From the NCBI GenBank assembly GCA_021791495.1, contig JAJYWN010000051.1:64219-127129 (forward strand): a DNA stretch of 62,911 nucleotides, given 5' to 3'. The translations under genes and the position numbers were made by a program. Each line of letters opens with the position of its first letter. Position 1 is the first letter of the stretch. This document shows positions 1-7,645 of this stretch, piece after piece. The notes beneath the pieces were generated by a model, which saw only the letters and a list, made by a program, of their open reading frames with translations, did no database searches and was not told where the DNA came from. This stretch comes from Bacillota bacterium (GTDB taxonomy: Bacteria; Bacillota; Sulfobacillia; JAJYWN01).

Positions 1-1371
1 GCCCAAAGGGCCCGCTTCATGCCGGAGGCACCGCAGATCGAGCGCGACTGGGAGACGGTGGGCGAGTTCCTGGCGAAGGTCGAGGGTGAAGACGGCGGTA
101 TCGGCATCAACTTCGGCATGTTCGTGGGCCAGGGGACGGTTCGCGACTTCGCTATGGGGCACGACGACCGGTCGCCGACTGACGAGGAGATGGCGGTCAT
201 GAGGGGGGCGGTGGAGCGGGCCATGCACGACGGGTGCCGGGGCCTATCCACGGGGCGCAGCTACATGCCGGGGCGGCAGGCACAGACCGAGGAAGTCATT
301 GAACTGGCCAAGGTCGCCGCAGTCCCCCAGGGTCTCTACTGCACTCACATGAGGAGCGAGGGGAACGGCATCTTCGAAGCCTTGGAGGAGGCCTTCCGCA
401 TTGGGCGCGAGGGCGGGCTGCCGGTGGAGATCGTGCATCTGAAAGTCTCCGGCAAACCGAACTGGGGTAAGGCCCCGCGGGTGCTGCGGATGATCGAGGA
501 GGCGCGGGAAAGCGGGCTGGATGTGCTCTTCGACGTCTACCCCTACGAGTACTCCCAGGTGGGGCTGCTGCGCGGGGCCATGGGGCTCAGGGACGTGGTG
601 GCGGCGGCCGACCAGCCTGCGGTCGGCCAACCAACCAGCGCATCCACCACCTCCACTTCTCCAGAAGCGCTGGAAGCCCGGGTCATCGCCGAGCTGCCCC
701 GCCTCCTGGCCGACCCGTGGCGCCGGAGCTCGCTGCCGAACTCGGGCATCTGGTGGTGCCCCAAGACGCCGCAGTACAACATGAAGAGCCTCTCCGAGGT
801 CGCCGGCGCCATGGGCTTGGTGGAACTGGACGCCAAGGGGAACCCGCCGGCGCCCGGCACCGAACCTGCGGTCTTCTTCGAAGGACTGCTCCGCGCCGCC
901 GCCCGCCTCCTGGCCGCAAACGACGGCGTGGTCAAGACGGCGGGTCTGATGAACGAGGACGAGGTCCGCCTGATCATCCGCCACCCCCTGGGGATGTTCG
1001 GGACCGACGCCTCGGCCACCGACGGCTCCCGAGACCCGCTCGGGGCCACACATCCGCGCACCTACGGCACCTACCCCCGTATCCTGGGCAAATACGTACG
1101 CGACGAGGGGATCCTTCCGCTGGAGCAGGCCATCATGAAGATGACTTCCCTGCCGGCCCGGCGAGCCGGGGTAACCGACCGCGGCACCATCGCCGCCGGG
1201 CAGTTCGCCGACGTCACCGTCTTCGACCCCCAGACCATCGCCGAGACGGCCACGCCCGAAAACCCGGCGGCGCGGAGCACCGGCGTGGAATACGTGCTGG
1301 TGAATGGGAGACTGGCCTACCGACGGGGGACTTTCACCGATGTCCGATCGGGGAAAGTCTTGCGGTTCTAG
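1..1371 (+). CDS. N-acyl-D-amino-acid deacylase / D-aminoacylase-family amidohydrolase, 5' truncated by window edge
   Basis: The open frame has no stop back to base 1, so the gene starts outside the window and the N-terminal metal-binding HxH region is missing. About 456 residues remain. Family marks visible are RGLSTGRSYMPG (the GLSTGL-Y-PG motif), YCTHMRSEG and VEIVHLKVSG (each with a metal-ligand histidine), VLFDVYPYEYS, and a C-terminal FGTDAS followed by a composite-domain tail (RGTIAAGQFADVTVFDP). This amidohydrolase family hydrolyses N-acyl-D-amino acids, N-acyl-D-glutamate or related ureido/dihydropyrimidine substrates; the exact substrate cannot be read from sequence. A Ser/Thr-rich insert (TSASTTSTS) near base 640 resembles linkers in other enzymes of the window. 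It is on the opposite strand from the ornithine operon. Confidence 0.85.
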   Translation, partial: AQRARFMPEAPQIERDWETVGEFLAKVEGEDGGIGINFGMFVGQGTVRDFAMGHDDRSPTDEEMAVMRGAVERAMHDGCRGLSTGRSYMPGRQAQTEEVIELAKVAAVPQGLYCTHMRSEGNGIFEALEEAFRIGREGGLPVEIVHLKVSGKPNWGKAPRVLRMIEEARESGLDVLFDVYPYEYSQVGLLRGAMGLRDVVAAADQPAVGQPTSASTTSTSPEALEARVIAELPRLLADPWRRSSLPNSGIWWCPKTPQYNMKSLSEVAGAMGLVELDAKGNPPAPGTEPAVFFEGLLRAAARLLAANDGVVKTAGLMNEDEVRLIIRHPLGMFGTDASATDGSRDPLGATHPRTYGTYPRILGKYVRDEGILPLEQAIMKMTSLPARRAGVTDRGTIAAGQFADVTVFDPQTIAETATPENPAARSTGVEYVLVNGRLAYRRGTFTDVRSGKVLRF

Positions 1372-1852
1372 TTTCTCAAACCGTGAATAGTCGGAAAAAC
1401 GGACACTTACCGCTTAGTAAGCATCCGGAAACCCGGATGAACAGCATAGTTATGTAACCTGTCGCTCCGCTAGAAGGCTTGTCTTGACCCCCGCGGGAGG
1501 AGATGTGTCTGGGTTTCCGGACAGTCCGGTGCACCCGTGTGTCCGGAAAACCGACCCTCAGCCCTGAAACTTTGTACTCCTCTAGCACCAACTCGCGCCT
1601 GACAGCATGCCTGAAGGACACCTGTCCGCGCTTTCGCCACCACGGTCCCAAGAACACTCCAAATGGGCTAGACAACTGGGGTTTTGCAGCGCTCACCTAG
1701 GCGACAGGAGTTCGGTCAGCGGTTTCCACATGCCGTGAGGGGGTATCCCCTCGGTCTTGGCTTCCCCGAGCCTGGAAGGGCGCCGTGCCTTCCGTGTCGA
1801 AACCTGTCACCCGCTTCGTTGTACCAATCGGAAAACGGTAGGGAGAGCATAG
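1372..1852. other. gene-free interval with several short inverted repeats
   Basis: No convincing coding frame was found here; the short frames lack family features. Base composition is less GC-rich than in the flanking genes. It holds a 7-bp hairpin (CATCCGG/CCGGATG, 1422-1439), a 10-bp inverted repeat described separately (1514-1549), and a GGACA-CC-TGTCC palindrome at 1616-1627. The GGACAC/GTGTCC core recurs in the other gene-free region at 43.1-43.4 kb. No sigma-A promoter was confidently recognised upstream of the gene at 1853. Confidence 0.5.
1512..1552. repeat. inverted repeat of the GTGTCCGGA type
   Basis: TTTCCGGACA at 1514-1523 and TGTCCGGAAA at 1540-1549 are perfect reverse complements around a 16-nt loop. 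They extend to GG/CC pairs with one bulged A. The right arm (CCCGTGTGTCCGGAAAAC) resembles the arms near 43.13 and 43.40 kb (CGCGTGTGTCCCGAATAC), so it is probably a member of the same dispersed repeat. There is no T-run on either side, so a Rho-independent terminator is unlikely. Confidence 0.6.
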
Positions 1853-2419
1853 ATGCTCATCGGCCTGGACCTGGACGGTGTAATCGTCAACTCCATTGAA
1901 TATTGGCGAAGGGTTCTGAACCGCGAAGCCGGTACACACTATGGCCCGCACGACCTGCCGGAACCCTATTCCACCCGCGAGCAGGCGGCGGCCGCTGATG
2001 CCCATGAGTTGGAGATGCTCATCGCCCCACCGCCGATGGCCGGTGCTGTGGCTGCGATCTCTCGCCTGAGAGAGGCCGGCCACACCTTGGTCGTCATAAC
2101 GGCTAGGTCGCGGCGTCTGCGCCGCCTGACCGAGGCCTGGCTCTCTTACCACGGCATCAAGGTCGATGATATGCATTTTTTGCAGGGCGCCGACAAGACA
2201 CCGCTGGCCAAGGCACTGGGGCTGGACGTCATGGTCGAGGACACACCCGTCAATGCGGTTTCCTTGGCCGTTGCCGGTATCCGCGTTCTCCTCTTCGCCG
2301 CCCCCTATAACCAGGGTACTGGCAGTCGACTGGACCGCATCGAGTTCTGCGACAGCTGGGATGACGTGATTGCAGCCGTCTCCCGGGCGTCCGCCTTGGG
2401 CAGGGCTGCCGGTGAATAA
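1853..2419 (+). CDS. HAD-superfamily hydrolase, 5'(3')-deoxyribonucleotidase-like
   Basis: A 188-residue protein with the HAD phosphatase motifs in order. Motif I is LDLDGVIVNS at residues 5-14, with the nucleophile and acid/base aspartates. Motif II is VITARS near residue 82, the motif III lysine lies in DKTPLAKALG, and motif IV is VEDTPVNA near residue 140. Length and a small cap between motifs I and II (about 15-70) match the NT5C-type nucleotidases and related small phosphatases. The ATG is preceded by GGGAGAG, a fair ribosome-binding site. It stands alone on the plus strand, convergent with amrS. The substrate is not determinable. Confidence 0.8.
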   Translation: MLIGLDLDGVIVNSIEYWRRVLNREAGTHYGPHDLPEPYSTREQAAAADAHELEMLIAPPPMAGAVAAISRLREAGHTLVVITARSRRLRRLTEAWLSYHGIKVDDMHFLQGADKTPLAKALGLDVMVEDTPVNAVSLAVAGIRVLLFAAPYNQGTGSRLDRIEFCDSWDDVIAAVSRASALGRAAGE

Positions 2420-2473
2420 CAGGTCGACCGGGCCGGCAGTGTATTGCTCACCTGGCCCAGACTTGCCCCGAAG

Positions 2474-3496
2474 CTAGACCCTGGCCCGTAACGCGGCCTC
2501 GACCACCTTAATCGTCTCGCCGCACTCCGGGCAGTGCCCGTCCCGCAGGCGGTTGCGGCGTAGCCCCATGCCGCCGCGCTCCAAGACCTTGGTTCCGCAG
2601 GCTGGGCAGACGGTGTCGTGTCCGTCGCCCCCGGCGATGTTGCCTACGTAGACATAATGCAGCTTCTTCTGGGCAATATTGTAGGCCATTTGTAGCGTCT
2701 GCGCCGGCGTGGGGTCGATCTCCAGCTTGTAGTTGGGGAAATACCTTGAGAAATGTAGCGGAATACCCGGATCGATCGAGGCCACCCAGTCAACCAGCTC
2801 GCCGATCTCCTCCGCCGAGTCGTTCAAGGTCGGGATGATGAGATTCGTCAGCTCCACGTGGACCCCGGCCCCGTGGGCGATCTCCACCGTCCGCTGCACT
2901 GGCCCCAACCCGCCCTTGCAGGTGTGGTGGTAGAACTTCTCCGTGAACGCCTTAACGTCGATGTTCATGGCATCGATGTGCGGGATGATCTCCTTGAGCG
3001 GCTCCTCGGTAACCGACCCGTTTGTTACCATAACGTTCTTCAGTCCGGCTTCGTGAGCCAGCTTAGCCGTGTCCAGGACGTACTCGTACCACATGAAGGG
3101 CTCGGAGTAGGTGTAGGCGATGCCGACGTTGCCGCCGGGCTCGTCCCGCTGCCGCACGGCGATGCGCACCGCCGCCTCCGGCGCGATTTCCACGGTCGGG
3201 GCGTTCTGTTGGGAGATCTCCCAGTTCTGGCAGAAGGCGCAGGCCAGATTGCATCCGAAAGTGCCCATGGAAAAGATGTAGGAGCCAGGATAGAAGTTAT
3301 AAAGGGGCTTCTTCTCGATGGGGTCCATGCCGTAGGAGGCGACACGGGCGTAGTTCAGGGTTAGGAGCTTGCCCCCCTCGTGGCGGCGTACTTTACAGAA
3401 TCCGTTCCGCCCCTCCGGGATGACGCACATCTTCGGGCACAGGTGACACTGCACCCGCCCGTCGTCCCGCTTCACATAATACATCGCTTCCCGCAC
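2474..3496 (-). CDS. amrS: AmmeMemoRadiSam system radical SAM enzyme
   Basis: Radical-SAM protein of about 340 residues. The CxxxCxxC cluster motif is at Cys82, Cys86 and Cys89 (GCNLACAFCQNWEIS). A preceding Cys-rich segment (QCHLCPKMCVIPEGRNGFC, Cys17-34) and a C-terminal zinc-ribbon-like part with two CxxC pairs (CPACG, CPECG) are typical of the family formerly annotated as pyruvate-formate-lyase-activating-like. I chose the GTG at 3496 (MREAMYY), which follows GGGGGAGGGGTGG; a GTG three codons upstream is the alternative. It lies 24 bp (15 bp from the alternative start) downstream of the fused AmrB/AmrA gene and is the last gene of the ornithine operon. The reaction and substrate are unknown. 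Confidence 0.9.
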   Translation of the reverse strand: MREAMYYVKRDDGRVQCHLCPKMCVIPEGRNGFCKVRRHEGGKLLTLNYARVASYGMDPIEKKPLYNFYPGSYIFSMGTFGCNLACAFCQNWEISQQNAPTVEIAPEAAVRIAVRQRDEPGGNVGIAYTYSEPFMWYEYVLDTAKLAHEAGLKNVMVTNGSVTEEPLKEIIPHIDAMNIDVKAFTEKFYHHTCKGGLGPVQRTVEIAHGAGVHVELTNLIIPTLNDSAEEIGELVDWVASIDPGIPLHFSRYFPNYKLEIDPTPAQTLQMAYNIAQKKLHYVYVGNIAGGDGHDTVCPACGTKVLERGGMGLRRNRLRDGHCPECGETIKVVEAALRARV

Positions 3497-3520
3497 GGAT
3501 ACCACCCCTCCCCCGCCAAG

Positions 3521-4939
3521 CTATTTATACCGGATCACCTCGAACCGCTCAAGCTCCACATCCTTCTCCCGCGGCGAGATGCCGGCCTTCTGCTTGGCGA
3601 TACGCACCTGCTCCGTCACGGTGTCCACGCCTTCCAGGTCGGGGAGGAGCAGGCCACTGCGCGACCCCTTGCGGACGATGACGCCGTAGCGCTTTGGGTC
3701 CAGCTCCTTCTCGCTCTCGATGGGTTCGGCCTCTCCTAACACGTCCACGGATATGGTCAGGTCATCGAGCTCGTTCTCTTCCACGGGGCTGAAGCGGGGG
3801 TCGTGCGCCGCCGCGCTGACGGCGTTCTGGATGATCTCCTCAGCCACCGACTGGGTTGTGGGTCCGATGGTGCCGATGCACCCACGGAGCTGGCCTTCCT
3901 TGTGCAGGGAAACGAAGACCCCCGCCCGCCGCTTCATTTCCGGCGCCATCTCGCCGGGTGCCGGGGGTTTCGGCCGCCGCCCGGTCTGGACATAGGTGTC
4001 CACGGTCTTCCGGGCCAGTTGCACCAAGGGGTGCTCGGTCCCCCGCCGCCGCGCCGCGCGCTCCGTCCGGCCGCGCTCCATGGCTTCCTTGTAGAGGCGC
4101 CCCTGGTCCGGCTTGCCCGTGGGTTTCAGTGAGACCACCCCGTAGCCCACGCCGAAGGGGCCCTCGTAGGAAAGCACCTCGGCATCCACGCCTTGGCCCT
4201 CCAAGGCTCCCAGGAGCATGGTGATTGGCCGGAATCCGCACTCACCGGCAGCCTCGATCAGATCGGGATCGAGGGCCAGAAGCCGTCCGGGATCGGCCTT
4301 ACCCAGCGCGTCCACCACGGCCTGATCGAACTCGACTCCCCGCGGGCTGAACCCGGCCGGCGCGCCCGGCTTCAAGCGGTGGGATAGGTCGCCGCTGGCG
4401 ATGAAGGCCACATGCTCCCCCATCCGCTCGGCCGCGGCCCGCACCGCCTCCCCAAACTCGTAAAGAGTGAGGTAGGGTAGCATGCCGATGCCGATGGGCA
4501 CCAGCTTCGCCTTGACGCCGGCCGCCTTCATGAAATAGAGGGGCACCAGCATGCCGTGGTCCAGCCCGCCGCGCCCCACGCCGTAGCGCCGCGCCATCTT
4601 CTCGTCGAAGGACACCGTCGACACCCCGCGGCCCTTGGCCTCCGCCACGATGGCGTCGGCCAGCCGCGGGTTCCCGCGCCAGACCTGCTCCGTCCCGGCG
4701 GCGCCGAAGCCGGAGAGATCGCCGCGGAATTCCTCCTGCTTCAGCACGGCGATGGCGTCGGCGAAGACCGGACCGTGCGGCCCGACCATGATGAGGGTGT
4801 CGGGCTTGGCGGCCGCCACACGTTGGCCAAGCTCAGTCATGGCGTCGGCCGTTTTGCTCACCTTGCGCGCCTCGGCCCCGCCGACCTCCGGAACCACGAT
4901 CGGCGGGTGAGGCATCACCCCGGCCATGACAATGTTCAT
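3521..4939 (-). CDS. AmmeMemoRadiSam fusion protein: AmrB (MEMO1/LigB-like) + AmrA (AMMECR1 domain)
   Basis: 472 residues in two domains. Residues ~1-270 are MEMO1-like, related to class III extradiol dioxygenases ([37 protein letters not shown]). Residues ~290-472 are an AMMECR1 domain with the hallmark [12 protein letters not shown] and the [11 protein letters not shown] segment. In many genomes the two are separate genes; here they are one frame. The ATG follows GGGAGGGGTTGCA. It is 28 bp downstream of the ornithine racemase gene and upstream of amrS, all on the minus strand, so one transcript is likely. The system's biochemical role is not established to my knowledge; its position suggests, by inference only, a tie to amino-acid fermentation or radical chemistry. 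Confidence 0.9.
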   Translation of the reverse strand: MNIVMAGVMPHPPIVVPEVGGAEARKVSKTADAMTELGQRVAAAKPDTLIMVGPHGPVFADAIAVLKQEEFRGDLSGFGAAGTEQVWRGNPRLADAIVAEAKGRGVSTVSFDEKMARRYGVGRGGLDHGMLVPLYFMKAAGVKAKLVPIGIGMLPYLTLYEFGEAVRAAAERMGEHVAFIASGDLSHRLKPGAPAGFSPRGVEFDQAVVDALGKADPGRLLALDPDLIEAAGECGFRPITMLLGALEGQGVDAEVLSYEGPFGVGYGVVSLKPTGKPDQGRLYKEAMERGRTERAARRRGTEHPLVQLARKTVDTYVQTGRRPKPPAPGEMAPEMKRRAGVFVSLHKEGQLRGCIGTIGPTTQSVAEEIIQNAVSAAAHDPRFSPVEENELDDLTISVDVLGEAEPIESEKELDPKRYGVIVRKGSRSGLLLPDLEGVDTVTEQVRIAKQKAGISPREKDVELERFEVIRYK

Positions 4940-4967
4940 TGCAACCCCTCCCTACCGGTCCCGCCGG

Positions 4968-6101
4968 TCACTCCCGGCCAAACGCCTGGGATCCGCCCAC
5001 GAACTCCTTCTTCACATAAGGCGATGTCATCGCCGCCAGTAAGGCGCCGTACCCGACCCGGAACGAAATCTCGTCGCCCACTTTCACGGCCGCGCCCCCG
5101 CCGGCGACGTCTTCCACATCGACCACAAGGTGGTCGCTGCTGGCGCCCAGCACCTCGGCCCCCGGCAGGAGCGGCTCCAAGGCCTCCGGCACCACGTCCT
5201 GCCGCCCCAATGCCAATATGGCCCGCGGGCGCACGCCGCGGTCGGCGAAAGCCGGTTTGTGGCCGAAAGCGTCGTTGGCCGTCTCGCCCACGGGAACGGA
5301 CGGCTTTTCCTTGACCTCGATGACCTCCGCCGTCAGGACGAAGGCGTCCTGGAAAGTGCCGGGGATAGGATCGCGCCGCACTGTGTCCCGGCCCAGCAGG
5401 ATGCCTTCGCCGATGCGCAACTCGTTCACTCCCGGTGGCAGACCGCCCTCCAGCATCAAGGGCAAGGATGACGTGTTGCCACCCGACACCACCGCCAGCG
5501 TCCGGCCCAAGGTACTCTCCAGTTCCGCCTTTATTGTGACCAAGCCTGACAGACAACCCATCGTGGGAACCACGCCGCCGTAGCAGGTGAGGTTGGTCCC
5601 GATGCCGACTACCTCCACCCCGCTCAGGGAACGTAGCTCGCGGGCCAAGGTCGCCAACTCGCCGGCGGCCATGGCCGTCGCCACGCCGTCCCCAATCCAG
5701 AAACCCTCCCGAAGGTCTCCCAGATCTACCATGACCACGACCCCGTGCCGCCGCCCCAGGCGCTCCGCCTCGCGGCTGAGCAGAGCGATGGTGGAAAGCT
5801 CGGAGTTCAGGCTGACGTCGGCCAGGCGGACCACGTCGGCCACCCGGCTTGGCTGTGGCAGGCGTAGCATAGTCAGTTCCGCTCCGATTCCGGCCCGGCG
5901 GAGCCGTTCCAGGTTCTCCAAGCGGGAGTCCCCCAGGGCCGTAACCCCGCCGGCCACGAAAGCCCGCGCCACTTCAAGGTGGCCGGCCGCCGCTTTCACC
6001 ACCCCCAAGACGGAGATACCGTGGCGACCGCACAGGGCCGCCACCGTCCTAACGTTGTGGGTGAGCTTGTCCAGGTCCACCGTGAGCCTCGGCGTGTTCA
6101 T
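4968..6101 (-). CDS. orr: ornithine racemase (alanine-racemase-like, PLP-dependent)
   Basis: 377 residues, an alanine-racemase-type N-terminal PLP barrel. The PLP lysine is in ISVLGVVKAAAGH; DSRLENLERLR and YGGVVPTMGCLSGLV follow, and a beta domain closes the protein. Orr makes the D-ornithine that ornithine 4,5-aminomutase uses. The start is ATG at 6101: it has an excellent site (GGAGGTGAT, 6 nt upstream) and overlaps the glmL stop as ATGA. The 81 in-frame residues upstream are low-quality sequence inside glmL and are rejected. The neighbours (glmL, oraE, oraS, ortB/A, ord) make Orr far more likely than alanine racemase. Confidence 0.92.
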   Translation of the reverse strand: MNTPRLTVDLDKLTHNVRTVAALCGRHGISVLGVVKAAAGHLEVARAFVAGGVTALGDSRLENLERLRRAGIGAELTMLRLPQPSRVADVVRLADVSLNSELSTIALLSREAERLGRRHGVVVMVDLGDLREGFWIGDGVATAMAAGELATLARELRSLSGVEVVGIGTNLTCYGGVVPTMGCLSGLVTIKAELESTLGRTLAVVSGGNTSSLPLMLEGGLPPGVNELRIGEGILLGRDTVRRDPIPGTFQDAFVLTAEVIEVKEKPSVPVGETANDAFGHKPAFADRGVRPRAILALGRQDVVPEALEPLLPGAEVLGASSDHLVVDVEDVAGGGAAVKVGDEISFRVGYGALLAAMTSPYVKKEFVGGSQAFGRE

Positions 6102-7642
6102 CCCGAAATCACCTCCACGGCTCGGCCGATGCCAAGGCTTTCCAAGAGTAGTTCCGTGGCTGTGCCGGGATGCCCTGCCGCGCAGAGTACACCGCAGGCG
6201 GCCATGATGTAATCCCGGTCCACGAGGGCCCGGGCTTCCGCGCGCGGCAAGAGTTCGCGCCCGTGGCCGTATCCTGGGATCCGCGCCAGTATCTTCTGGC
6301 CCACCGGAAGCTGAGTGAGCGGTCCCCCAGTCCCAATCAGCCATCTCACGCGAGTCAAGTCTTTGCCCTCGGCGATGGTCTTCCGGCCACCCGCGCCGTA
6401 CATGTACCTCAACTGCCCCGCGTGGCGCAAGAGAGCGACCCGGACAGCCTCGGCCGTCAGGGCTTCGACGTAAGCCCGTTCCCGACCGTCCAAAGGGAAA
6501 AGGGGGCGGCGGGCCAGCAGTGCCTGGACTTCATCAGCGGTAACCGCCGCGGAGGCGTCGGCGGAGGAGGCGTCGGCGGAGGAGGCGGAGGTGGTGGAGG
6601 TGGTGGAGGTGGTGGAGGTGGCGGAGGTGGCGCCGACGGGGATGGCGTCCGCCCTCAGCATCTCGCCCATGACCCGCGCCACCGTGCTCGCACCGCACAG
6701 TTCCACGATGTTCCGGGCGTTCAGGTAAACCCCAAGGTCTCCCTCGACCGTGCGTTTGGCCAGGGGTTCAGGGGAGACAGTCACGCGCTGGACTTCCTCC
6801 GACCCCTCGGTGACCGAGTGCACGTCGGTGGTGGCGCCGCCCACATCGATGACTACGAGGTCACCCAGGCGTTGGTACAAGGCCTGCGCCGCGGTCATCA
6901 CCGCTCCCGGCGTGGGGATGATGCGCCCGGTCACCATCTGGCGAATCTTGTCCATGCCCGGGGCCACCACGATGTGTTCCTCAAAAACCTCTTGGATGAC
7001 CCGCCGCGTCGGTTCCACGTTCAACTCGTCGATACGGGGGTAGACGTTCTCGACTGGGAAGACCTTGATGCCGGCCGCGCCGAGGATTTCCAGAACTTCG
7101 TCGCGGGCGTCCACATTCCCGGCGAAGATCACCGGCGCCCGCCACCCCGCCGAACCTCTGCCGGCCAGTTCCGCAAGGCACCTGGCGTTTGCGACTACCG
7201 TGGCCCGTTCGCCGTGGTCCACCCCGCCGGCCAGGAGGATGATGTTCGGCCGCAGCTCCGCCACGTGCGCCAACTGACGGTCGCCCAGCACCCCGGCGGT
7301 GACCATCTTCAGGATAGCACCCGCGCCCAAGGCCGCCTCGCGCGCGGCCTTCACGGTCATGTCGTAGACCAGCCCGTGGACGGTCATGCGCAACCCACCG
7401 GCGGCGCTGCTGGTGGCCAGCATCTGGTTCCAGGTCAGGCCCTCCCCCGGCGCCATCGGCCCCTCGCGGCGCAAGTGGTACCGCAAGTCCGCGATGGCCT
7501 GCCGCAACCCCACGTTGACGTCCCCAGTCAGGACGGTGGTGGGGGCCAGCCCGTGGCCGAGAAACCGCGGCGCGGCAAGGTCGAAGGCACTTACTACCGT
7601 GGTGGTGCTGCCAATCTCCGCTACTAAGACGTCTGCTTTCAA
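6098..7642 (-). CDS. GlmL/MutL-family ATPase of ornithine degradation
   Basis: 514 residues with an actin-like ATPase fold: phosphate-binding AEIGSTTTVVSAF at the N-terminus and LVVIDVGGATTDVHSVT near residue 265. GlmL proteins accompany B12-dependent mutases (glutamate mutase, ornithine aminomutase) and are thought to act as reactivase or chaperone partners. An unusual Ser/Thr/Ala linker (GATSATSTTSTTSTTSAS, then repeated SADA units) encoded at about 6550-6635 interrupts the protein just after MLRADAIPV and is made by GGTGGA/GGAGGC microsatellite DNA. The start is TTG at 7642, 3 bp after oraE, with AAGGGCG upstream. Its stop overlaps the orr ATG. Confidence 0.88.
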   Translation of the reverse strand: MKADVLVAEIGSTTTVVSAFDLAAPRFLGHGLAPTTVLTGDVNVGLRQAIADLRYHLRREGPMAPGEGLTWNQMLATSSAAGGLRMTVHGLVYDMTVKAAREAALGAGAILKMVTAGVLGDRQLAHVAELRPNIILLAGGVDHGERATVVANARCLAELAGRGSAGWRAPVIFAGNVDARDEVLEILGAAGIKVFPVENVYPRIDELNVEPTRRVIQEVFEEHIVVAPGMDKIRQMVTGRIIPTPGAVMTAAQALYQRLGDLVVIDVGGATTDVHSVTEGSEEVQRVTVSPEPLAKRTVEGDLGVYLNARNIVELCGASTVARVMGEMLRADAIPVGATSATSTTSTTSTTSASSADASSADASAAVTADEVQALLARRPLFPLDGRERAYVEALTAEAVRVALLRHAGQLRYMYGAGGRKTIAEGKDLTRVRWLIGTGGPLTQLPVGQKILARIPGYGHGRELLPRAEARALVDRDYIMAACGVLCAAGHPGTATELLLESLGIGRAVEVISG

Positions 7643-7645
7643 GGG

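Noticed and set aside
1376-1700. Short frames on both strands in the gap after the amidohydrolase
   Set aside because: They span the inverted repeats, have no ribosome-binding sites and no recognisable family pattern.
4968-6344. Longer version of the ornithine racemase frame
   Set aside because: The 81 extra residues lie inside glmL and have no similarity to racemases. The ATG at 6101 has a near-perfect ribosome-binding site and an ATGA overlap.
6170-7627. Long plus-strand frame (485 codons) with a polyglycine run
   Set aside because: It is antisense to glmL; the Gly run is the complement of the Ser/Thr linker. No family motifs, and the frame is explained by high GC.
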